Notes: generated from the letters alone by a model not told the origin. 64,000 bases of DNA from Bradyrhizobium sp. NDS-1 (GCF_032918005.1 NZ_CP136628.1:2217501-2281500), one strand, 5' to 3'; numbered from the stretch's first letter, positions 9,254 to 18,093 are shown. Numbers and translations are program-made.

Positions 9254-9613
9254 TTAACCCCCGCCAGTGGACGCAGTGGGCCGAGTAACTTGGCTTATCA
9301 CTGTCGTTGAGGCGAAACGCGCATCCGTTGATAGATTGTAGTCAGCTGCGAACCGCAGCTCCCGGAGTGGTCGTACCCGCCTGATCGCTTCCTGGTATAG
9401 CTCATGCGCTTTGTAGGCTGCGAGGTCCGTCTCGTTATCGAACTCACCATAGACCACGACGTCGATATCGTTGTCGAGCTGGTCGGTCTTGCGATTGCGA
9501 GCAACCTCGAGCCGGCGTGCATGTGGGATATTGGTGAGAACCGACAGGCCTTCGATGATTTGGTCGATGTCGGCCTTATCTTTGGCCGTGAATAGAACGA
9601 TGTGACGAATCAT
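9254..9613 (-). CDS. Dabb (stress-responsive A/B barrel) domain protein
   Basis: A 119-residue protein beginning MIRHIVLFTAKD, the typical first strand of Dabb ferredoxin-like barrels, with VVVYGEFDNETDLAAYKAHE in the middle and a family-like HELYQEA turn. The first ATG of the open frame (9649) lies 12 codons upstream; 9613 fits the family start. Some Dabb proteins are small cyclases or oxygenases and others have no known function. It lies upstream of pabB on the same strand, about 115 bp away, so it could be co-transcribed. The last 20 residues look unrelated to the domain. Confidence 0.65.
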   Translation of the reverse strand: MIRHIVLFTAKDKADIDQIIEGLSVLTNIPHARRLEVARNRKTDQLDNDIDVVVYGEFDNETDLAAYKAHELYQEAIRRVRPLRELRFAADYNLSTDARFASTTVISQVTRPTASTGGG

Positions 9614-9769
9614 GGATGGCCGTTGGGTGATTACGGAAGTAGATCGCATAACTATCTTGGGATCGACCCCGCTGCAACGCTGTCGTCGCAGGTTATGTCG
9701 CTCGGCAAGACGGTCGGTCGTTTGACAGTCTTGCGATGGCTTGCTGTCTGCAGCTGACCTCGCCAGATC

Positions 9770-10414
9770 TCATTCCTGGTCAGGCGCGGGAAGGGCAAGG
9801 CGCTCAATCGTTTGAATGTGGCGCGCGAGCAGATTACAGGCTTGATCGACGTTGCGTGCGCGCAGTGCCCGCAGAATCAGGCGGTGATCCTGATTGGACC
9901 GCGGTTGCCAGCCTGCACTGCGCGCCGTTGCAAACACCGATCGCGAATTTGCAAGCTGTAGTCCATCGAGGCTCGCGAGCAGGCGCGGCATCGCGCAGGG
10001 CGCCACCAGCGCGTGGTGAAAGGCGCGGTTGGCCGTCTCAAACTCCTGAATGGTCTGGGCATTGTCTGCTTCAATCAGGGAGAGCTCGATCCGTGCCAAA
10101 TGGGCGGATGTGAGCTTTGAAGCCGCATTGCGCAACGCGACCACTTCGAGCGCAGCACGCATCTCGGCGATCTCCTTCACTGAATTGGTGTCGAGCGGGG
10201 CAACCCGCACACCGCGACGGCGCACAGCGACGACAAGATGTCGGGCCTCCAGTTGCCGAAAAGCCTCGCGCACCGGGACGTGGCTGGAACTGAATTCCCG
10301 CGCGACATGATCCTGCCGGAGCGGGGCGTCTGGCTGCAGCGCTCCGCTGATGATGCGCTCACCGATTGACTCCGCAATGCGCACCGCAATCGTCGTGTTC
10401 TCGTCAGTCATCAT
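9770..10414 (-). CDS. bioR: GntR-family biotin regulator BioR
   Basis: A 214-residue GntR/FadR-type regulator. The N-terminal winged helix contains SSHVPVREAFRQLEARHLVV and is followed by an FCD-type helical ligand domain. It is divergent from bioB, and both flanks of the shared intergenic region carry TTATCTAT-type palindromes, the known operator of alphaproteobacterial BioR. From this context it probably represses bioB and itself. One box lies directly against its own start codon. The translation start is uncertain (ATGATG at 10414/10411), because the only strong purine run, GGAGGGG, lies about 16-18 bp upstream. Confidence 0.8.
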   Translation of the reverse strand: MMTDENTTIAVRIAESIGERIISGALQPDAPLRQDHVAREFSSSHVPVREAFRQLEARHLVVAVRRRGVRVAPLDTNSVKEIAEMRAALEVVALRNAASKLTSAHLARIELSLIEADNAQTIQEFETANRAFHHALVAPCAMPRLLASLDGLQLANSRSVFATARSAGWQPRSNQDHRLILRALRARNVDQACNLLARHIQTIERLALPAPDQE

Positions 10415-10428
10415 AGATTATCTATCAT
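10412..10428 (-). promoter_or_regulatory. BioR box at bioR start
   Basis: Read on the minus strand the sequence GATAGATAATCTATGATG contains a TTATCTAT/ATAGATAA-type palindrome that runs into the bioR start codon. BioR sites in other alphaproteobacteria have the consensus TTATMKATAA. Its position suggests autorepression by blocking transcription, and possibly ribosome access as well. Confidence 0.6.
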
Positions 10429-10569
10429 TACCCCTCCGTCGATGATCGGCATAAGCCCGCTCGTTTTGCAGAATTTCTGCAATGCCTGCAGACTTTCGCG
10501 GTCTTTGGGCGTCGGCATACGGTTATGTTTCATGTTGGAGAGGCAAAGCAGGCAGGAACGGGCGGTCAC

Positions 10570-10602
10570 ATAATAGATAATCGCCCGGATTATCTATTAT
10601 AA
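10570..10602 (+). promoter_or_regulatory. Tandem BioR boxes upstream of bioB
   Basis: Two copies of a BioR-type site lie head to head: TAATAGATAATC at 10571-10582 and GATTATCTATTATAA at 10588-10602. Together they form a larger inverted repeat centred near 10585. The second copy ends 14 bp before the bioB ATG and touches the ribosome binding site AAGGAAGG. This arrangement fits direct repression of bioB when biotin is plentiful. Confidence 0.7.
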
Positions 10603-10616
10603 GGAAGGCGAGACTT

Positions 10617-11615
10617 ATGGTTGCTGCCGTGGGAGTGAAACGGAATGACGGAGGCGACAGCGCGCCGGTCCGCCATGACTGGCAGCGCGCCGAGGCCGAA
10701 GCACTCTATGGCCTGCGGTTTGCCGACCTGATGTTGCAGGCGCAGAGCGTTCATCGCAAGAACTTCGATCCAAACTACGTCGAAACAGCAAGCCTGCTCA
10801 GCATCAAGACCGGTGGCTGTCCGGAAGACTGCGGCTATTGCTCGCAGAGCGCGCATTACGACACCGGCCTGAAAGCCACTCGCCTGATGAATCGCGCCGA
10901 AGTGGTCGCCACCGCGCGAGCCGCCAAGGACGCTGGCGCGACGCGCTTCTGCATGGCCGCGGCCTGGCGCAGTCCGAACGACCGAGATCTCGATCAGGTC
11001 TGCGACATGATCAGCGCTGTTAAAGACCTTGGCATGGAAACCTGCGTCACGCTCGGCATGCTGACGTCGAAGCAGGTCACCCGGCTCTCCGAGGCCGGGC
11101 TCGACTTCTACAATCACAACGTCGATACCTCGCCCGAGTTCTACGACAAGATCATCACCACCCGCACCCTGCAAGATCGCATCGACACACTGGCACACGT
11201 GCGCGACGCCGGCATCAAGGTCTGTTGTGGCGGTATCGTCGGCATGGGCGAGCGCGTCGAGGATCGGCTCGGCATGCTCGTGCTACTCGCCAATCTTCCC
11301 AGCCATCCGGAAAGCGTGCCGATTAACCTGTGGAACGAGGTCAAGGGCGTGCCGGTCAATGACACTGCGGAGCGTCCCGATCCGATTGCACTGGTGCGCC
11401 TGGTCGCGACGGCCCGGATCATGATGCCGAAGAGCGTCGTGCGGTTGTCCGCTGGACGGCAGTATATGAGTGATGAACTGCAGGCGCTGTGCATTTTGGC
11501 CGGCGCGAATTCAATCTTCATCGGCGATGTTCTGTTGACCACCAAGAACCCGCAGCGCGACCGCGACGCGAATTTACTGGACCGGCTCGGCGTCACGTCG
11601 GGCTTGCCTGATTGA
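10617..11615 (+). CDS. bioB: Biotin synthase
   Basis: A radical-SAM enzyme of 332 residues that inserts sulfur into dethiobiotin in the last step of biotin synthesis. The iron-sulfur motif [10 protein letters not shown] (CxxxCxxC) is present, as are [12 protein letters not shown] and the conserved arginine region RLSAGR. Cysteine residues expected to bind the second cluster are present (FCMAAAWR and VTLGML regions). A good ribosome binding site (AAGGAAGGCGAG) precedes ATG 10617. It is controlled by two BioR boxes and heads a bio/pan gene group read rightward. Confidence 0.95.
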   Translation: MVAAVGVKRNDGGDSAPVRHDWQRAEAEALYGLRFADLMLQAQSVHRKNFDPNYVETASLLSIKTGGCPEDCGYCSQSAHYDTGLKATRLMNRAEVVATARAAKDAGATRFCMAAAWRSPNDRDLDQVCDMISAVKDLGMETCVTLGMLTSKQVTRLSEAGLDFYNHNVDTSPEFYDKIITTRTLQDRIDTLAHVRDAGIKVCCGGIVGMGERVEDRLGMLVLLANLPSHPESVPINLWNEVKGVPVNDTAERPDPIALVRLVATARIMMPKSVVRLSAGRQYMSDELQALCILAGANSIFIGDVLLTTKNPQRDRDANLLDRLGVTSGLPD

Positions 11616-11661
11616 AGCAGCTCAACGAGCACCTGTGCGCAAACTCCGGTTTAGGTGAGAA

Positions 11662-12013
11662 ATGCAGATTGCGTTGATGAAAGGCAAAATCCTTCGCGCC
11701 TCCGTGACTAAAGCCGATCTGCACCGTGATGGCTCGATTTCGATTGATCGTGCGCTGTTGGCCGGCAGGAGCCCCGATCGACGAACGCGTCGAAATCTAC
11801 AATATCGAAACCGGAGCGCGCTTCGCCACCTTATGTGGAGGACGCCCCCGCGGATCTGGCACCATAGATTTGAACGGAGCGGCTGTGCGCCTCGCGATGC
11901 CCGGAGACAAAATCATTATCGTTGCATATGCCTCCTTCGATGAAGCGGAAGCGAAACTCTTCAGACCGCGCGTTGTGGTGGTTGGCCGAGAAAATCGCAT
12001 CTTGTCAGGTTGA
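11662..12013 (+). pseudogene. panD: Aspartate 1-decarboxylase with one-base frameshift
   Basis: PanD makes beta-alanine for pantothenate. Frame 1 begins [20 protein letters not shown] and contains [14 protein letters not shown], including the Gly-Ser bond that is self-cleaved to form the pyruvoyl cofactor. The rest of the protein ([20 protein letters not shown] onward to ENRILSG) is in frame 2. Removing a single A near 11767 restores one 117-residue reading frame across [10 protein letters not shown]. The total length is exactly one base more than a whole number of codons. The gene is therefore either inactive or affected by a sequencing error; everything else about it looks well conserved. 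Confidence 0.8.
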
Positions 12014-12096
12014 AAACCAAGAGCCCGATGCTGAAGCGTTGTTCTTCGCGGCCATCAGAACTTTCGAGAGATCGACCGCTACTTTGCGAGTGAAGA

Positions 12097-13251
12097 ATGA
12101 ATTCAATCCAGAGGGCCAAAGTTGGCGACTATGTCGCGGCGTTGCATGCCTTGAAGGAAGACAACCGGCTGCGTGGCCTCAAGCCGCGCGCCGGCATCGA
12201 TTTTGCGTCGAACGACTATCTAGCGCTGGCGAGCGCGCCGCGGATGAAAAAGGCTGTCTCCGCCGCGCTCGAGGCCGGCACACCGATCGGAGCCGGCGGG
12301 TCGCGGCTTCTGCGCGGCAATTGCGAGGAACACGAAACTCTCGAAAAAGAAGCGGCTCAGTTCTTTGGGGCTGAGACGGCGCTATTCTTTGGTGGCGGTT
12401 ATATCGCAAATTTTGCCGTCCTGACAACGCTGCCGCAGCGGGACGATCTGCTTGTTCTCGATTCTCTGGTGCACGCCAGTATTCATGAAGGCGCGCGCGC
12501 TGGCCGTGCCGAGTTTCGGATAAGCGCCCATAATGATCCCCAATCGATCGAAGACACAATTCGTGACTGGCGGGCCGAGGGCGGAACGGGCCGCGTCTGG
12601 ATCGTGGTCGAAAGTCTCTACAGCATGGATGGCGATTTCGCGCCGCTCGAAGGCCTGGTCGCGATCGCGGACCGATACGACGCGTTCCTGATGGTGGATG
12701 AGGCTCATGCCACGGGCGTTTACGGCGAGCAGGGACGAGGGCTCACCGCGCCCTATGAGGGACGCGAAAATCTCCTGGTCGTTCATACCTGCGGCAAGGC
12801 GCTGGGCGCAGCTGGTGCGCTTGTCACTACCTCCGGCGTGCTGCGCGACTTCATGATCAATCGCTGCCGTCCCTTTATCTTCGCCACGGCACCCTCACCG
12901 CTGATGGCTGTTGCCGTGCGGGAGGCGCTCTTCATCCTGCAACATGAACCTGAGCGGCAGCAGCGTCTGGCCAAGCTGGTCGCGTTTACGCATCGGGAGA
13001 TGGGTTTGCGCGGTTGGCGAAGTCCTTCGGTCTCGCAGATCATGCCGTATATCGTTGGCGACAACGCGCGTGCGATGCGGCTCGCCTCCGCACTGCAGGC
13101 TCGCGGCTTCGATATCCGCGGAATTCGGCCGCCAACCGTGCCGGCGGGCACGGCCCGTTTGCGAATTTCACTAACGCTCAACGCTGGGGAGGATGATGTG
13201 CGTGCAATGCTCGATGCTCTGATCGAGGAGACGAGAGGTGAAATTCGATGA
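12097..13251 (+). CDS. bioF: 8-amino-7-oxononanoate synthase
   Basis: A PLP enzyme of the alpha-oxoamine synthase family, 384 residues, that condenses pimeloyl thioester with alanine. Motifs include FASNDYLALA, GAGGSRLLRGN, MVDEAHATGVYG and HTCGKALGAAGA, the last holding the lysine that forms the Schiff base. It ends in an ATGA overlap with bioD. The gap of 83 bp after panD suggests one transcript from bioB. The length is normal for the family. Confidence 0.95.
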   Translation: MNSIQRAKVGDYVAALHALKEDNRLRGLKPRAGIDFASNDYLALASAPRMKKAVSAALEAGTPIGAGGSRLLRGNCEEHETLEKEAAQFFGAETALFFGGGYIANFAVLTTLPQRDDLLVLDSLVHASIHEGARAGRAEFRISAHNDPQSIEDTIRDWRAEGGTGRVWIVVESLYSMDGDFAPLEGLVAIADRYDAFLMVDEAHATGVYGEQGRGLTAPYEGRENLLVVHTCGKALGAAGALVTTSGVLRDFMINRCRPFIFATAPSPLMAVAVREALFILQHEPERQQRLAKLVAFTHREMGLRGWRSPSVSQIMPYIVGDNARAMRLASALQARGFDIRGIRPPTVPAGTARLRISLTLNAGEDDVRAMLDALIEETRGEIR

Positions 13252-13880
13252 GTCAGCGGATCGTGGTGACAGGCACCGATACCGGGATCGGAAAAACGGT
13301 GTTTTCCGCGGGGCTCGCCGATCTCCTTGGCGCGAGCTATTGGAAACCGATTCAGGCCGGTCTTGAAGGAGAGAGCGATACTGAGTTCGTCGCGCGACTG
13401 GGCAATCTCTCGTCCGATCGCATCGTGCCGGAGCGTTATCGCCTTCAAACGCCCGCTTCACCCCATCATTCCGCGGAAATTGACGGAATTCGCATCGAGC
13501 CAGATTTGCTCGATGTGCCCGACACCGGGGAGCGACCGTTGGTGATTGAGGGCGTTGGCGGCCTGATGGTTCCGCTGAGTGGCGAGACACTCTACATTGA
13601 TGTCTTCGAGCGATGGCGGCTTCCAGTCGTGCTTTGCGCGCGTACGGCACTGGGCACCATCAATCATTCGCTGCTGTCGATCGAGGCGCTACGAAAGCGC
13701 CAGATCCCTATTCTTGGGATTGCCTTCATTGGTGAACGAAATGCTGAGACTCAGATTGCAATTCGCGAGATCGGGCGGGTGCGTTGGTTAGGGCGACTGC
13801 CCTGGCTTTCTCCCCTCACGGCAGACACGCTGCAGGCCGCGTTCAAAACCTCGTTCCATGCCGATCATTTCAAGCTATGA
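13248..13880 (+). CDS. bioD: ATP-dependent dethiobiotin synthetase
   Basis: 210 residues. The N-terminal P-loop VVTGTDTGIGKTVFSAGL is diagnostic for BioD, followed by WKPIQAG (DAPA-binding lysine). VIEGVGGLMVPLS is the second nucleotide-binding motif. It overlaps bioF at its start and bioA at its stop by four bases each, so bioF, bioD and bioA are translationally coupled. Confidence 0.95.
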   Translation: MSQRIVVTGTDTGIGKTVFSAGLADLLGASYWKPIQAGLEGESDTEFVARLGNLSSDRIVPERYRLQTPASPHHSAEIDGIRIEPDLLDVPDTGERPLVIEGVGGLMVPLSGETLYIDVFERWRLPVVLCARTALGTINHSLLSIEALRKRQIPILGIAFIGERNAETQIAIREIGRVRWLGRLPWLSPLTADTLQAAFKTSFHADHFKL

Positions 13881-15142
13881 CGACGAAGCCGAAGTCGCCG
13901 ATCTGGCATCCGTTCACGCAACACGCGCTTCAGGACGAGATGACAAAGGTCGTTCGTGGGCAGGGTGCTTATCTCTACACCGCGGATGGCCGCCGTATCA
14001 TAGATGCAATCTCATCGTGGTGGGTTGTCACGCATGGTCATTGCCATCCGCATATCGTGAGCGCCATTCAGGACCAGGCAGGCAAGCTCAACCAGATCAT
14101 CTTCGCTGGCTATGCCCACGATCCGGCTGAGGAGGTTGCGGCACTGCTTTTGAAAGTTGCGCCCCGTGGACTTGAGCATGTCTTCTTTTCTGACAGTGGC
14201 TCGACCAGTGTGGAAGTCGCGCTAAAGATGGCGCTCGGCTACTGGCAAAACATCGGGAAGAAGCGGACGTGCATCGTCGTGATGCAACATTCCTACCATG
14301 GCGATACGATAGGGGCGATGTCGGTTGGCGCCCGTGGTGTGTTCAACGCGGCGTACAGGCCCCTGCTGTTCGACGTTACCTCAATCCCGTTCCCGGCGAG
14401 AGGTCATGAACAGGCGACGCTCGATGCGCTCGAGTCTGTATGTCGCAACGAAGTTCCGGCAGCCTTTGTTGTGGAGCCTCTGATATTGGGGGCGGGCGGG
14501 ATGCTGATGTACCCAGCCTGGGTGCTAAGAGAGATGAGGCGGATCTGCGAGGCCTCGGATGTCCTGTTCATTGCCGACGAGGTCATGACAGGCTGGGGTC
14601 GCACCGGAACACTATTCGCCTGCGAGCAAGCTAATGTCACCCCCGATATCGCCTGCTATTCGAAAGGCCTCACGGGAGGGGCGCTTCCACTCGCGGTGAC
14701 ACTCTGTCGCGCGGATATTTTCGACGCGCACTATTCGAAAGATCGGACGCGTACGTTCTTTCATTCGAGTTCATATACGGCAAATCCAGTGGCCTGCGCC
14801 GCCGCAAAGGCCAACCTGGATCTCTGGCAAGATCCGGAATCTCGCCAACGCGTGGCGTCGGTTGTCACGATGCAAGAGCAGGCAATTGAGCCATTCCGCG
14901 CCGACCCGCGGTTTGCAAACATCCGGCGGACCGGCACGATTACAGCACTCGATCTGAAAACGAAGGATGCAGGCTATCTCGCGGGCGTCGGTCCGAAGCT
15001 TCAGGCGTTCTTTAAAGACCGAAATCTGCTGCTGCGCCCGCTCGGCAATACCATCTATGTAATGCCACCCTATTGCGTCACAGGGGCAGATCTTGATGAA
15101 ATCTACCTCGGCATCAGAGATGCCGCCGATGCGCTAGCTTAA
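13877..15142 (+). CDS. bioA: Adenosylmethionine-8-amino-7-oxononanoate transaminase
   Basis: A class III aminotransferase of 421 residues that makes 7,8-diaminopelargonate. Characteristic blocks are IWHPFTQHALQDE, SSWWVVTHGHCHP, FIADEVMTGWGRTG (PLP-binding Asp) and CYSKGLTGG (Schiff-base Lys). The tryptophan pair in SSWW is typical of BioA. ATG 13877 overlaps the bioD stop (ATGA), so this start is preferred to the frame extension at 13784 that lies inside bioD. No bioZ or bioH gene follows. Confidence 0.95.
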   Translation: MTTKPKSPIWHPFTQHALQDEMTKVVRGQGAYLYTADGRRIIDAISSWWVVTHGHCHPHIVSAIQDQAGKLNQIIFAGYAHDPAEEVAALLLKVAPRGLEHVFFSDSGSTSVEVALKMALGYWQNIGKKRTCIVVMQHSYHGDTIGAMSVGARGVFNAAYRPLLFDVTSIPFPARGHEQATLDALESVCRNEVPAAFVVEPLILGAGGMLMYPAWVLREMRRICEASDVLFIADEVMTGWGRTGTLFACEQANVTPDIACYSKGLTGGALPLAVTLCRADIFDAHYSKDRTRTFFHSSSYTANPVACAAAKANLDLWQDPESRQRVASVVTMQEQAIEPFRADPRFANIRRTGTITALDLKTKDAGYLAGVGPKLQAFFKDRNLLLRPLGNTIYVMPPYCVTGADLDEIYLGIRDAADALA

Positions 15143-15579
15143 GGCGGGCTTGGCGCGTTTAGCGAGCGGGAACCCAAGGTTCGCCCGTCGGGTTTCGGAT
15201 TGCCGTCCTTTAACCGCGTAAAGGCAAAGAGGTGGCACTGATAGCTACAGATCAGTTTGCTGTACGCACCCCATCGGCGCCAGTTGAATTCCGTCGAGGA
15301 AAGCCGCCCGCACGCGGCATTTAAGCGTCAACGCGCGACTCATTGCATTAATCAAGATGGAAATATCGTTACAGTCAACAATTAAGACGAGGCCGGCGAA
15401 GCACCCCGATGGAGCGTGCCGCTTCGCCAAGGAGGCGCAATTCAGAGCTCAAACTCTTGCGCCCGGTGTCCGCACATGCCGCGAGACTAGGCATCGCCAG
15501 CGTCGCACTCCACGTGCGGGCATGGTGCTGCAGCGAAGAAAGGGGGGGCTATCCACCTAATGCCGACAGGAGGCGAGGA
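15143..15579. other. Intergenic stretch holding one copy of a dispersed repeat
   Basis: No convincing gene. The middle part (about 15284-15380) is one copy of the ~100-bp element described below, and the right end contains the strong ribosome binding site AGGAGGCGAGGA of the next small gene. Confidence 0.5.
15284..15380 (+). repeat. Dispersed ~100-bp element, copy A
   Basis: It contains ATTCCGTCGAGGAAAG, CACGCGGCATTTAAGCGTC, AACGCGCGACTCATTGCATT, AATCAAGAT and CGTTACAG in that order. Copies with the same order and spacing occur at about 23100-23212 (B), 28478-28590 (C) and 30955-31020 (D, partial). The alignment was made by eye; A and C are the closest pair. Confidence 0.55.
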
Positions 15580-15765
15580 ATGCGCAACAGCTCTCATAGT
15601 TCGCACCGCGGTTCAGTAGGGTGCTGCGCGATATGCGGTGGAAGGTTCGGGCTGATCCGTTATTACTGCTGGCGAACGGCCCTTTGCTCCAGGAAATGCG
15701 TCGACCGCTTCAAGGCGCGGCGGGAGGCCGACCATAAATGGTTTCGCTGGTTGCGAGCGGCTTAA
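15580..15765 (+). CDS. Small cysteine-motif protein, paralogue of 5418-5639
   Basis: A 61-residue protein with CCAICGGRFGLIRYYCWRTA followed by LCSRKCVDRFKARREADHKW. This is the same CxxC...WRT.LCS.KCVDRF.ARRE.D..W layout as the gene at 5418. The longer open frame upstream is not used, because a strong ribosome binding site (AGGAGGCGAGGA) sits directly before ATG 15580. It probably binds zinc. The next gene is also cysteine-rich and starts 17 bp further on. Confidence 0.65.
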   Translation: MRNSSHSSHRGSVGCCAICGGRFGLIRYYCWRTALCSRKCVDRFKARREADHKWFRWLRAA

Positions 15766-15782
15766 TACATGGCTAGCATGCT

Positions 15783-16124
15783 ATGAAATTTATACTCGTG
15801 AATCAAAGGACCCCGCGCGGCGACGGAACCTGCACCGAATGTTGTCGGTCCTTGGGTCCGGGTTACGTGCGAGAGGTGGTAACGCGGAGAGAATATTGCA
15901 ACTACGATTGCTACCGACGCTGCCACATGGACATCGCCTTCCCGTACCTTACAACGCGTGCCGATTCTAATTCCGACACGAAAGATCTCGTTCCTCTTGG
16001 GCTCGCAGCCTTGCTGGGTGCGGCTTCGTTCTGGTTTCAGGTTGGGGCGGCCTCGATGTCATGGATCAACACAGCCGCGCATGCCGACGAGCCGTCCACG
16101 GCTGAGCGACCTCCCTCGGCTTAA
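15783..16124 (+). CDS. Small cysteine-rich protein with one membrane segment
   Basis: 113 residues. The N-terminal half carries CTECCRSLGPGYVREV and YCNYDCYRRC, giving CxxC and CxxxCxxxC-like pairs, probably a metal site. The second half has a hydrophobic stretch (LVPLGLAALLGAASFWFQVG) that could be one transmembrane helix, so the cysteine part would be anchored at the membrane. Proteins of this design are frequent near symbiosis genes in rhizobia (general knowledge, not a search). It probably forms a pair with 15580-15765. Confidence 0.6.
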   Translation: MKFILVNQRTPRGDGTCTECCRSLGPGYVREVVTRREYCNYDCYRRCHMDIAFPYLTTRADSNSDTKDLVPLGLAALLGAASFWFQVGAASMSWINTAAHADEPSTAERPPSA

Positions 16125-16355
16125 GCTGGGCTGAGTCGCGCGGTGTGCGTCAAGCGCGACCCAAAGCCGCTCCGCATGAGGAAGAACGGCTGAGAAGTTC
16201 TTATTTGATGATCGCGCGATCATTGGAGGTTTTGATGCGTCTGTACGTGACCTTGGAGAGGTAATTTCCCTTTTTCATCTCCCCATTGACAGCTTCCTCT
16301 CGCCTTCCCAAGGAAGCGCCGACTCCATGCATGCGGGGGTGGATCGGGATCTAAG

Positions 16356-17228
16356 ATGAGCCACATTTCAGAGCCGCCTGTTGAACACGTCACGATTCCG
16401 GTCCTGCTTCGATGGAAGGAGGAGGGGCGTCGTATCGCGATGACCACCGCCTACGACGCGGTTACAGCACGCATCGCCGATCCGATCGTGGATGTCCTCC
16501 TTGTCGGGGATAGCGTCGGCAACGTCTGTCTTGGATTCGATGATACGTTGCCGGTGAGCATGGCGATGATGAACCATCACCTCGAAGCCGTTGTACGCAC
16601 AAAGCCTCGTGCCTTGCTCGTGGCCGATATGCCCTTTCTTAGCTTCCATCTCAGTCCAGCGGAGACGATACGCAATGCCGGAGGTTTCCTGCAGCGTGGC
16701 GCCGACGCTGTCAAACTCGAGGGGGGTGCCAAGCGTATCGAGATGGTGCGCGCCCTGATCGATTGCGAAATTCCTGTGATGGGCCATCTCGGCCTGACTC
16801 CGCAGAGCGTCAATGTCATGGGTGGGTTCAAGGTGCAGGGCCGGAGAGCCGATGATGCCTTGCGCCTGCTCGATGACGCCCACCGTCTACAGGAGGCCGG
16901 CTGTTTCGCTCTCGTCCTGGAGGGTATCCCGGCTGAGCTCGCGGCGCGAGCGACCGAATCCCTGAGGATACCGACCATTGGAATCGGTGCGGGTCCTGGC
17001 TGCTCAGGCCAAGTGCTCGTCTTTCACGATGTGCTGGGATTGACTGAAGGTCATCGCCCCAAATTTGTTCGCGCCTATGCCAATGGTTTCCAGTTGTTGC
17101 AGGAGGCCCTGTCGCGTTGGGCAGCCGATGTCCGCAACGATGCATTCCCGACATCGCAAGAATCCTATCGGCTTCCTGAAGGCCTTCGCGACACGGTCGC
17201 GAACTGGACACCCTCCAATCCAACCTGA
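16356..17228 (+). CDS. panB: 3-methyl-2-oxobutanoate hydroxymethyltransferase
   Basis: A TIM-barrel enzyme of 290 residues that makes ketopantoate from ketoisovalerate and methylene-tetrahydrofolate. Blocks seen: MTTAYDAVTARIAD, LLVGDSVGNVCLGFDDTLPV (metal-binding Asp), VKLEGG, VMGHLGLTPQS and IGIGAGPGCSGQVLVFHDVLG. The C-terminus extends about 15-20 residues past the usual end. panC follows 13 bp downstream, so the pair is one transcript. With pabAB upstream, the folate cofactor this enzyme needs is supplied from the same block. Confidence 0.95.
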   Translation: MSHISEPPVEHVTIPVLLRWKEEGRRIAMTTAYDAVTARIADPIVDVLLVGDSVGNVCLGFDDTLPVSMAMMNHHLEAVVRTKPRALLVADMPFLSFHLSPAETIRNAGGFLQRGADAVKLEGGAKRIEMVRALIDCEIPVMGHLGLTPQSVNVMGGFKVQGRRADDALRLLDDAHRLQEAGCFALVLEGIPAELAARATESLRIPTIGIGAGPGCSGQVLVFHDVLGLTEGHRPKFVRAYANGFQLLQEALSRWAADVRNDAFPTSQESYRLPEGLRDTVANWTPSNPT

Positions 17229-17241
17229 TGTAAAGCACAAC

Positions 17242-18093
17242 ATGCAAACGATCACGACGGTCGCAGAGCTTCGTCGCGCGCTCGCAGAGGTTCGCAGCGC
17301 CGATAAACGCGTCGGACTTGTACCGACGATGGGCTATCTACACGACGGCCACCTGGCGCTGGTCGCGGCCAGCCGGACGCAATGCGACGTCACCGTAGTT
17401 AGCATCTTCGTCAATCCCACTCAGTTCGGGCCAAATGAGGATCTCAGCACCTATCCGCGCGACTTCCTGAGCGATCAAGAGCTGTGTCGCGATGCCGGCG
17501 TTGCGATCGTCTTTGCGCCGGATATACAGGAAATCTATCCGGCTCAATTTGAGACCTTCGTCGAACCGGGCGAGCTCGCAAAACCAATGTGCGGTGCTTT
17601 CAGGCCTGGGCATTTTCGTGGGGTGGCGACTGTCGTTGGCAAGCTATTCAACATGGTGCAGCCGGATGTCGCGTTTTTTGGACAAAAGGATTTTCAGCAA
17701 TGCGCGGTGGTGCGCCGCATGGCAATTGACCTCAACCTTCCAATTAAGATCGTCACCGTACAAACCGTCCGGGAACCGGACGGGCTCGCGATGAGCAGTC
17801 GCAACCGCTATCTAAGCGAGGAAGAACGTCGGCGCGCTCTTGCCATCAGACGTGGGCTGTTCGCCGCAGCGGATAAGTTTCGCTCAGGAGAGCGCGACGT
17901 GGAACAGCTGATTGCGATCGCAAAGGAGCGGTTGAATACGGTCGATCGACTGCAGTACCTTGAGCTTGTCGACGCTGATACGCTCAAGCCCGCCGAGAGT
18001 CCTCTGCGGCGTACCGCTGCACTATGCGCCGCAGCCTATGTCGGCTCGACACGTCTGATCGACAACGTGATACTGTCGTTGCCGACTCCTTAG
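17242..18093 (+). CDS. panC: Pantoate-beta-alanine ligase
   Basis: An adenylate-forming ligase of 283 residues that joins pantoate to beta-alanine. GLVPTMGYLHDGHLALV is the HxGH-type ATP motif, followed by SIFVNPTQFGPNEDL, FFGQKDFQQ and the KMSKS-like LAMSSRNRYLS. ATG 17242 fits the family start; the longer frame upstream lies inside panB. Its beta-alanine would have to come from a panD other than the frameshifted local copy. Confidence 0.95.
   Translation: MQTITTVAELRRALAEVRSADKRVGLVPTMGYLHDGHLALVAASRTQCDVTVVSIFVNPTQFGPNEDLSTYPRDFLSDQELCRDAGVAIVFAPDIQEIYPAQFETFVEPGELAKPMCGAFRPGHFRGVATVVGKLFNMVQPDVAFFGQKDFQQCAVVRRMAIDLNLPIKIVTVQTVREPDGLAMSSRNRYLSEEERRRALAIRRGLFAAADKFRSGERDVEQLIAIAKERLNTVDRLQYLELVDADTLKPAESPLRRTAALCAAAYVGSTRLIDNVILSLPTP

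Noticed and set aside
13784..13876. N-terminal extension of bioA
   Set aside because: It lies inside bioD in another frame; the ATGA overlap at 13877 and family similarity fix the start.
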